From: Welwitschia mirabilis
Lineage: Eukaryota > Gnetophyta > Gnetopsida > Welwitschiales
Assembly: GCA_051453625.1 (NCBI GenBank)
Contig: JBOZIK010000001.1
Coordinates: forward strand, 227,360,970-227,410,221
Length of the DNA stretch: 49,252 nt
Reading direction: 5' to 3'
In this document: positions 41,781-49,252 of the stretch, piece after piece
Numbering within the stretch: position 1 is the first letter of the stretch
How the letters are laid out: each line of letters begins with the position of its first letter
Translations under genes and position numbers: made by a program
The notes under the pieces: generated by a model
The model's database searches: none
The model's input: only the letters and a program-made list of their open reading frames with translations
Told to the model about the DNA's origin: nothing

Positions 41781-44673
41781 AAAAAAGGAATCATTTCATG
41801 AATTAATTAAAATAAAAGCTAGTATATTTGAATGGTAAAGAATTAACATGTTTGAAGGGATAAGCATCTTCTTTGAGAATAGATGAATAAATATTCTAGT
41901 ACATAATCACAAAGACACATAATTTATAGAGGGTTTTGAAAGAATTCCTTTAATATGTAAGATTTAGACATGTACCACTATAAAGAATATGTCACCTCAT
42001 AGGAGTTCTACAAGATCTAAAGATGATGATCTAAAATTTAAGGTGTGCATTTTGAGTAATATCATAAGAAAACCATTTCAAAAGAGTAATCATAAAGAAA
42101 TAAAGAATTCAAAGTTAGTGCATTGTAATGTATGTAAAATAAATATTAATTATTTAAAATATTAAAAGATAATTCATATTTTCTTTCTTTTACTAATGAG
42201 TATTTCAAGAAAATATGGATTATATAGTTTTAATATAAATTACAAGTCTTTAATTCTTTTTAAAACTAGAAGAATAATGTTGAAAATAAAGTTGGATTTA
42301 AAATTAAGACTTATCATAAGATAATGAAGGGAATTAAGTTTTAAGAAAATTTGAATAGTATTTGAAGATGAAAGAAATATACTTTTAAAAATAGTTTTAG
42401 ATATACTTTTGAAAAATCGTGTTATAGAGTAAAGGGATCATATACTTATTAATATAGTATGAGCAATCCTTAAACATAAGACATTACTCATTATTTATGG
42501 AGAGAAGCATTGAATATAGATGTCCAAGTATTGAAACATTTATGAAAAAATGGCTAAAAATCACCTAATAGATTATGAATAGAATATGAATAAAGTGTAA
42601 AATAGTTTCACATGTTTACATCATATTTGTGTTTCTCTTATTACAAAATCACAATAAGCTTCATCTACATATACAGCTAGACATCTCTATTATATAGTTA
42701 ATTCCAAGGATGATAAGATATTTTTACTAAAGTAATCAAATATTATTATTTCTATCATATGGTTTTTATAAAATAGAAGAAAAATCTCATTACATTGGAT
42801 AAGAGAATGAAGATCCATGTAATAAAGCATAAGTAAGAAAAATGAGAAGATTCCTTTTTTTTTTCTTTTTGGTAATCAAGGGGAGGTAATGCTATAAATG
42901 TGATGAGAAATGAAAATATAAAAATCTATGCATAGGTAGTTCTCCTAGCTATTTAAATCTAAATCTTACATAATAGAAAAATGCTTAGCAGCTAGAGTGA
43001 TAAGTGTAATAAATTTATTCTAGATTTAATTTTTAAGACAAAGGTTTTAATGAAGGATTTTATAATAACAAAGTTATATATGTAAAGGTTTTTAAGCTCA
43101 CTCTTATAGGTGAAAACCATTATAAATTCCTTAAAAGCATCTAAGATTGACTGAAGTAGTGAAATTGACACTCAATAAGAAAGTGCAATTCATAAAATAA
43201 GAAGATGAAAAAATTGATCATGCAAATCTTGAGCTTGCTTGTATCAATGATTCAAAAACATTTAAGAAATAGAAAAGAATCTATAGTGGAGATGTAACCA
43301 CCTTACTAAATGTATTCATTTGTGATACTTCCTACTCCATTAAGTTCTAATGAGATCTATTCTATGGCTATGTAATAATCATCTAGATTTTCACATAATA
43401 GGGAAAGGAATATATCTTCTAGTAGCAGTTTAGAAATTTGTTATTAGGCTTCCTTTATAAGGTTAAATACAATAATATTTTTTAGATGTTAAACATCATT
43501 TGATGTTTTAGCATAAATCAATATGACATTATAATTGAAGATAATAATTTAATCTTTTTCTATTATTAATTATCAATGTTTAATATAAAATGGTACTAAG
43601 AAGTTGATGAATTATGTTTACACTTAAATTTTTACATGTTTAATACATTAAAAATTAGTAAATAATATATTTTTAAGGTTAGAAATAATATGTTTATCAT
43701 TGAATTACTATTAACCAAGTTTTATCCTTATACTTTCCTAAATATTATTAAGAAGTAATAATACTAAATCTTACTTACAAGTCACTCTAAGCTTCTCAGC
43801 TTTTACAAAAGCCAAACAACATAATAAGGCTATACCACAATCTAGATCACTAATGTTTTTAGTGTTCATACAACAAAATATCCTAGAAGAAATGGGTTTC
43901 TAATCAGTGTATACATTATTGAACTAATCTTATAAAAGCAAAAGTCAGTCTAATAGCTAAATTATTGAATCATATGTTAAGAAAACTTAGGATTACATAC
44001 CTATATCCTATTGCCAAAGGAAATTTATCAATGATCATCTATTATTAATATGAGTATATAATGTACATACTAATGTAATTTAGAACTCTATTTAATGTTA
44101 GATTTATATTTGCTATGACTATAATGATGACTTACTTCATCATAAGTTTTTAACTCTTTTTTCCTCCCTTTCCAATTATGAGGAAATAATTATGTCATGA
44201 GGAATCTACCTTGCTGAGTCTAACTCTTTACATTTAGCTAAACTAATATTTATTATAGTGTTTGAGTCATTAGTAATGTAAATTTATTTCTAATAGGATT
44301 TATGTTTTATTTCATCATTAATATAATTATGATTACTTGTTATTGAATCTTGCATTTCAAGTGTTCTTTTATATTTTTCATTTGTATTCTTAAATGTATT
44401 ATTAGCATTTAGATGATTGATATGCTAGTGTTTATGACATATTTGATGATAGCCTAGTATTTTCCAAATTTTATTATAATATGTAACATTTTAAAGCTTA
44501 TTACTTACATAACATTTGGAATCTGTAGTAAATAACTTAGTATGTATATCCAAATCCATTTCATGCTTAATATCTTTATTGTTAGCTTAAGATTAGTTGA
44601 TGACTTCTCTTATGAACACTTATTTCTAATTCCTAAAATAAGAAGCTCTCCAATATCTTAATCTTATAAGTCT
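41781..44673. other. AT-rich stretch without recognisable features
   Basis: Nearly 3 kb outside the nest and outside A3. I see no domain, LTR partner, tRNA or clear tandem repeat. There is a T-run followed by a G-rich patch near 42857-42886 only. Confidence 0.6.
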
Positions 44674-45937
44674 TATTATGGTCTAAATTTATGTAATCTT
44701 TAAGTCTTAGGCAAAACTTATAAATCATAATACTTGTAGGAAAAAATACACTAGTCTAAATGGGATTCAACCCAAATGTCGTAATCATTGAAGGCACCAG
44801 GTTAGAAGTTAGAAAATTGATTTCATAAAATATTTAGTCTTTTATCTTTTAGTAAATAAAAGTAAACAACAATAAAAATGCAATGCAAAATGAATGACAG
44901 TGAAATGCAATGGATGAAATGCAATTAATATGAATCTATTTGGATTCTAATCCTCCTATCATAAGAACTAGTTCTTATAACTTAGATTAATTAGGAATAA
45001 TTTATCACTTATTCCTAGCTAATATAAACTATAAGATATGCCAAACAGAATATGAATAATGCAAATATGGAAATGGAATGAAATAGAATACCATGTAAAA
45101 TATAAACTAATAAAGTCAACCTTAACAAAGGTTTTACTTATGATCTAAATAAACTATAGAGTTGTTACCAAACATAATAAACTTAAACCATAAAGGAAAT
45201 TTACACAAATAGTAGTGAAAAGAGTTCTTGAATTAATTATTAATTTAACATCCACTTATAGCAAAGTAGCAACACTCCAATGGAGGATAATCAGCTCAAC
45301 ATTAAGGTAATCTTCTCTTTGTAGCTAATAGATGGACCTCTTATCCCTTAATCTTTGATTATAAAAATATACGATACAAAATATGGAAATGGAAGTAAAG
45401 GAAAAAAAGGGTATTTATAGTTTTATATTAAAGTTCTGGAAGCTTAACATTAAGAGTTAGAGAAGAAACCATAGCAACTCATATAAGTTACATGACCCAT
45501 TATAAATATAATTCTTTCATCCATACAAAAATAGGTGTCATTTTGAGTGTCATGGGGACAACAATTGGGATGATACTTCACAATAAATGGTGATCCATTT
45601 ACTTTAGGCCCCGCATTCAACTCCATAGATTCAATCCATGTTAGCAGTGCTATTGTCTTACTTATCGCCCTACTTATCATGGGACAATAGAGGGGACAAC
45701 CAACCTCTCTATCTTCTAGCTTAAAGGGAAATTAGTCTTATGCATAGTTAATTTTTTCTTTAAGGCATAAATTATTAAAATAAGCTTGAGATGCCTCCAA
45801 AAATGCAAAGAATTGCATGTTTTAGTGAATATCCTATTGATTTTCCATAATTGTTAGACTTACATCTAAATCTGTATAAATGTCCTGCAAAATACTCAAA
45901 ATGCATGATCAAATTCTTATAAATTGGCATCGCAACA
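44674..45937 (-). repeat. 3' LTR of A3
   Basis: Minus-strand start TGTTGCGATGCCAATTTATA is the best-kept family start. TATA box CTATAAATAC at 45411-45420 (minus). The end near 44674 aligns with CACTGCATCA of A2. Modules TATCATCCC...AATGACA (45536-45575) and a second near 45662-45695 match those of the A2 LTRs. An open frame of 76 codons across it (45680-45450) is a by-product of the repeat, not a gene. Confidence 0.88.
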
Positions 45938-45950
45938 GAGCCCTCTACTT
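45938..45950 (-). promoter_or_regulatory. Polypurine tract of A3
   Basis: The minus strand reads AAGTAGAGGGCTC directly before the LTR. Confidence 0.85.
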
Positions 45951-46661
45951 AGCCTTGTCAGTCCCTGATAAAGTGAGAAATCAAGTATATTGTAAGTCAA
46001 TTTGTTTAAGATAATCAAAAACTAGAAAAATGTAATTTTGAGTTTAATTTTTCCCATGCAAGAATAGAAACCAAAAACCAATTAACTAATATGAATACTA
46101 ATATATTCATAAGCCTCCCTTCATAAACACATCACAATAGAATAAATGAATGTCATACACATACAAAAATCATAAAATGTAATAATAATAGCTTAGAAAA
46201 TGATAATGTGTGTGCATAATGCAAAATAGTCATATTAGCCTATGTAACAAACTTAAATAGTATTAATCTCAAAAGAATGATGCATCTAAATTCATTAGTA
46301 TAATTAATAAGAACAAAGCACAAGAGTGACTATAGCATTTTTTTCTCATTCAGATGATTTAAAACATCACTATAAGAAAATTCTATGAGTATGATACTAT
46401 ACTCATACAAAATAAAGTCCATGAATTTTATTCAAGTAACATGAAATCATATCCAAATAACTCATCATAGATATGTATCTTGAAATCTTAAAACATGATC
46501 CTTTTAATTTTAAATATTTCAATGAATATGTAGAAGAATACTCAGAAAGGTATCCTATCCCCCATAGGTAAACTAAAATATCCTAAATTGCACCTAATGA
46601 AAAAGGATGAGTTTCATCTTAGCTCTTATGCGGATGAGAGATGTGGGGTGATAGTGATTGT

Positions 46662-46750
46662 TGTAGTGTGTATTTATGCAATAGTTCATATTTCAATTTC
46701 AATCCTGTTAATTATAAATAAGATGCAAAATACAACACACTAGTATAGAC
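46662..46750 (-). repeat. End of an A1-type LTR inside A3
   Basis: TTTCAATCCTGTTAATTATA and AATAAGATGCAAAATACAAC match 3040-3110 of the A1 LTR in the same orientation. The minus-strand LTR end lies near 46662. The rest would fall in the gap 46751-46930, which as drawn (180 N) is too short for a full LTR. A solo LTR or a further nested copy is possible. Confidence 0.65.
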
Positions 46751-48170
46751 NNNNNNNNNNNNNNNNNNNNNNNNNNNNNNNNNNNNNNNNNNNNNNNNNN
46801 NNNNNNNNNNNNNNNNNNNNNNNNNNNNNNNNNNNNNNNNNNNNNNNNNNNNNNNNNNNNNNNNNNNNNNNNNNNNNNNNNNNNNNNNNNNNNNNNNNNN
46901 NNNNNNNNNNNNNNNNNNNNNNNNNNNNNNAAAAACTCACGTGAAAGCTAAAAATGATCTTTTTAAATTTAAAATTTTTGCTCAATATCTTACAAGAACC
47001 TTAAAAAGATGTCCTGCCCTCCATCCGCTCCATGCCCATAAGTGAAGCAAGACATCTAGGACTGTAATAAAGTAAAAAGGATGATTATCATTTTGTCTAT
47101 TATGGGATAATAGATGCGGGACAACAATGATAAATAAGATGTTGAAAAGATTAAAAAAATCATAAAAAGTCTAAAAGCAAGCAAGCATTAGAAAATCAAC
47201 AAAAAATCAGAAAGAAGGTAAAAAGTGAAGAATTATCCTAAAAACATGATTATGGTGAAAAGTTACTGATGGAAAAAAGGAAATAAAGAGAAAAGAATGA
47301 GACCATAATAATGCACTAAGTAGAAGGAAACAATGCTCAGAAGAATTCCTCAAATATGCCCAAATCTAGTAATTATGAAAAAAGTAAGAAACTAAAACTT
47401 AGAAGAGAAAGTATCATTATCACCTATCAAAAGAAAAAGGATGACAATCCTCATGCATAAAAAACTTTGAGTAACATCAATAGGAAATTACTAAAATGAT
47501 TAGATCCATAATACTATATTAAAAAAGTATGGAAATAGCTTTAAAGAACCAAAAAAAAAAACTAAAAATGAATAACTAGAAACATAAAGAATATTTTTAA
47601 CTTATTCTAAATTCTAATGTAACAAATTTCCTTGGTAAAAATCATAAAATAACTTGATGAAAAATGCATGACAGTATGTAAGAACTCATAAAGTACCATT
47701 CAAATAGGTAATGATTATGATAATGTCAAGTATGTCTAATGTTATCAAATAATAAATAATAAGATAAAAAGTTGTTAAGAAGGGAACTTACAAGCTATTA
47801 TCTCAAAACAATACTAGAATCCAAAAATGTAAAGAGATCATGTAGAAGTACTATAAATAAGTTAAAAAAATCAATCTAGAAAATAAACAATACCTCTGAT
47901 AACACCAAGGACATCATTGATCTCATAGCCTCTAAGTACATTTTTATTTTACCATGATAAGGGGAGTGCAACAAATGTCAAAGGAGTAAGGACCTGCATA
48001 CCATGGTCAACTAACCCTCTAGTGGAGCTTTCATAGCTGTTATATCACACTATCAAAGGTGCTTCTTAGGAATATTTGCCCTAGTAAATTGCAGTGGGAT
48101 ATCATGGGGGTCATATTTTAAGATATAACATGAAAGAGCATGCCCTTTATTTTTTGTCTTGCTTGCTTTC

Positions 48171-48200
<30 letters not shown>
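48171..48200 (+). repeat. (CTT)10 microsatellite
   Basis: Ten uninterrupted CTT units. The homologous place in A2 (about 27340-27385, read on plus) is an irregular A/G tract, so the microsatellite grew out of an existing purine-rich stretch. Confidence 0.95.
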
Positions 48201-48201
<1 letters not shown>

Positions 48202-48994
48202 TTTCTTGTTTTTTTTACATATATTTAAACAGAAATTCACATGATAAAATACTCATAAAGATAAAAGTAAAGTAATGAAATAAATAATAAGGAAGGTCAT
48301 GCTAAAATCACTAACTACTCACACCATTAAAAGAGAACATAAAAACTAAGGCATCTTCCTTCAAACTGAAGTTCATAGACATAGAAATGTCTAAATATTA
48401 GAAGAAGCTAATATTATCATTAAAAATGCCCAATTAAAATATTCACTAATCATGATAGCTTCATAAAGTAAAACATTAGTCAAGTAAAAGATGTTCAAGT
48501 GATAGCATGACATTTACTAAAATAATCGACTAAGGAAGAATTTATATAATGGCAGGATGAAAATTCCAATACAAGTGCTTCTATCATGTTTAAGATTAAT
48601 AAATAGATATTTCAATTATTTTAGTCTTTTATTCATTAACTTCTAATTCCCAAGTATTCANNNNNNNNNNNNNNNNNNNNNNNNNNNNNNNNNNNNNNNN
48701 NNNNNNNNNNNNNNNNNNNNNNNNNNNNNNNNNNNNNNNNNNNNNNNNNNNNNNNNNNNNNNNNNNNNNNNNNNNNNNNNNNNNNNNNNNNNNNNNNNNN
48801 NNNNNNNNNNNNNNNNNNNNNNNNNNNNNNNNNNNTATAAAGTAATACATAAGTAAGAAAATATTGAAGTGATAGCATGATGTCTATTCAAGAAATGAGT
48901 TAAGAAGGACTTTAGATTATTCCAAGAGAAAGATCCTTCTCATTGAGAAGGGATTCCAAGATAAGTTCTTCTATCATGTTTAAGGTTTTCATCA

Positions 48995-49252
48995 GTAAAT
49001 GACTTATAAATTTTAAACCTTTGTCTGTTGACTTTTTAAATTTCCTTAGTATTTGGATTAGATATTTTAACTGAGAAATTGGAGTACACTTTTTCTATAA
49101 AATAGGACCAAACCATTTAAAGGTTAAATTATTGTTTAAAAGATGTACTTGGGTATTGTAGAAAAGGATAAGTTAACCAAGTTCAAATTGCTTATAGAGA
49201 ATCTTTTTATCATGTTTGAATTTGTCTTGGGCTTTATGAATGAGTTGACAAT
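48995..49252 (-). pseudogene. INT: A3 integrase C-terminal region
   Basis: From the right edge the minus strand encodes QLIHKAQDKFKHDKKILYKQFELG, LILFYNTQVHLLNNNLTFKW, FGPYFIEK and VNRQRFKIY, read in pieces. The integrase tail of this group has FxPGQLVLL...LKSRWSGPF...VNGQRLKHY. It aligns with A2 at 26680-26910 and is somewhat better kept (fewer stops). The catalytic core lies outside the window. Confidence 0.85.

Larger units (their letters stand above)
45951..48990 (-). other. Noncoding 3' region of A3
   Basis: Counterpart of 26961-29185 in A2. Two parts are present twice in diverged form on the sides of gaps: 46480-46660 resembles 46931-47120, and 48450-48620 resembles 48836-48990. Inverted-repeat modules occur near 47010-47060 and 47093-47126. 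Confidence 0.6.
44674..49252 (-). mobile_element. Athila-like element A3, 3' part
   Basis: Minus strand: integrase tail at the right edge, long noncoding 3' region, polypurine tract, 3' LTR. Same family as A1 and A2: the junction TTTATCAGGGACTGACAAGG, polypurine tract and TGTTG LTR start correspond to A2 at 29165-29205. Two gaps (46751-46930, 48661-48835) are flanked by diverged direct repeats. A piece of another family LTR lies at 46662-46750. The 5' part is beyond the window, so its target duplication cannot be checked. Confidence 0.88.

Noticed and set aside
1-49252. CRISPR array, prokaryotic operon or defence system
   Set aside because: No regularly spaced identical repeats, no ribosome binding sites and no gene clusters; everything recognisable is plant LTR retroelement DNA.

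Overview
The window is plant nuclear DNA, most likely from an angiosperm. It is AT-rich, split by N-gaps, and consists almost wholly of old, broken LTR retrotransposons. I see no intact host gene, rRNA, tRNA, CRISPR array or prokaryote-style operon. Evidence for a plant is the lineage mix: Athila-like Ty3/gypsy elements whose primer sites decay from a TGGCGCCGTTGCC-type core, a Ty1/copia element of the Sirevirus (SIRE/Maximus) type, and small elements primed by initiator-Met tRNA. I do not name a species.

Layout. (1) 1-4664, minus: 5' part of Athila-like copy A1 (LTR, primer site, leader repeats, gag); it runs off the left end. (2) 4670-6346, plus: 3' end and LTR of Sirevirus copy S1, cut by A1. 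(3) about 6.9-12.3 kb and beyond, minus: a second, different Athila-like element, B, with gag and protease remnants and a plant-transposon-protein-like remnant downstream. (4) 12.3-16.8 kb: decayed, unassigned AT-rich DNA. (5) 16846-41780: a four-level nest. Small copia-like element C (LTRs 16846-17220 and 41450-41780) contains a TRIM-like element T (LTRs 17555-17743 and 40067-40264). T contains Athila-like copy A2 (17941-39690, TSD TTAGG). A2 carries Sirevirus S2 (29880-39116, minus, TSD GGTGT) inside its 3' LTR. (6) 41781-44673: unassigned AT-rich DNA. (7) 44674-49252, minus: 3' LTR, 3' region and integrase tail of a third copy, A3, running off the right end.

A1, A2 and A3 are one family by gag, LTR ends, PPT and integrase-tail similarity. 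A2 has the most complete pol: protease, RT, RNase H, then the integrase zinc, core and C-terminal regions, all with stops and frameshifts. It also has a duplicated primer-site/leader/gag unit, which points to a hidden middle LTR in the gap at 20703-20802. S2 keeps the full Sirevirus order on the minus strand (gag, protease, integrase, RT, RNase H) plus a third ORF after pol that resembles the 'putative plant transposon protein' domain and ends in an acidic tail. Nothing here looks able to make a functional protein set; any activity would need proteins from relatives elsewhere.

The points most worth a second look are the TSD-supported four-level nest, the post-pol ORF of S2, a recurring short inverted-repeat module scattered through the A family, the GTCGAC-type array in the Sirevirus LTR, and several gaps flanked by direct repeats. 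All similarities were judged by eye from the sequence and from knowledge of the families; no search was run.
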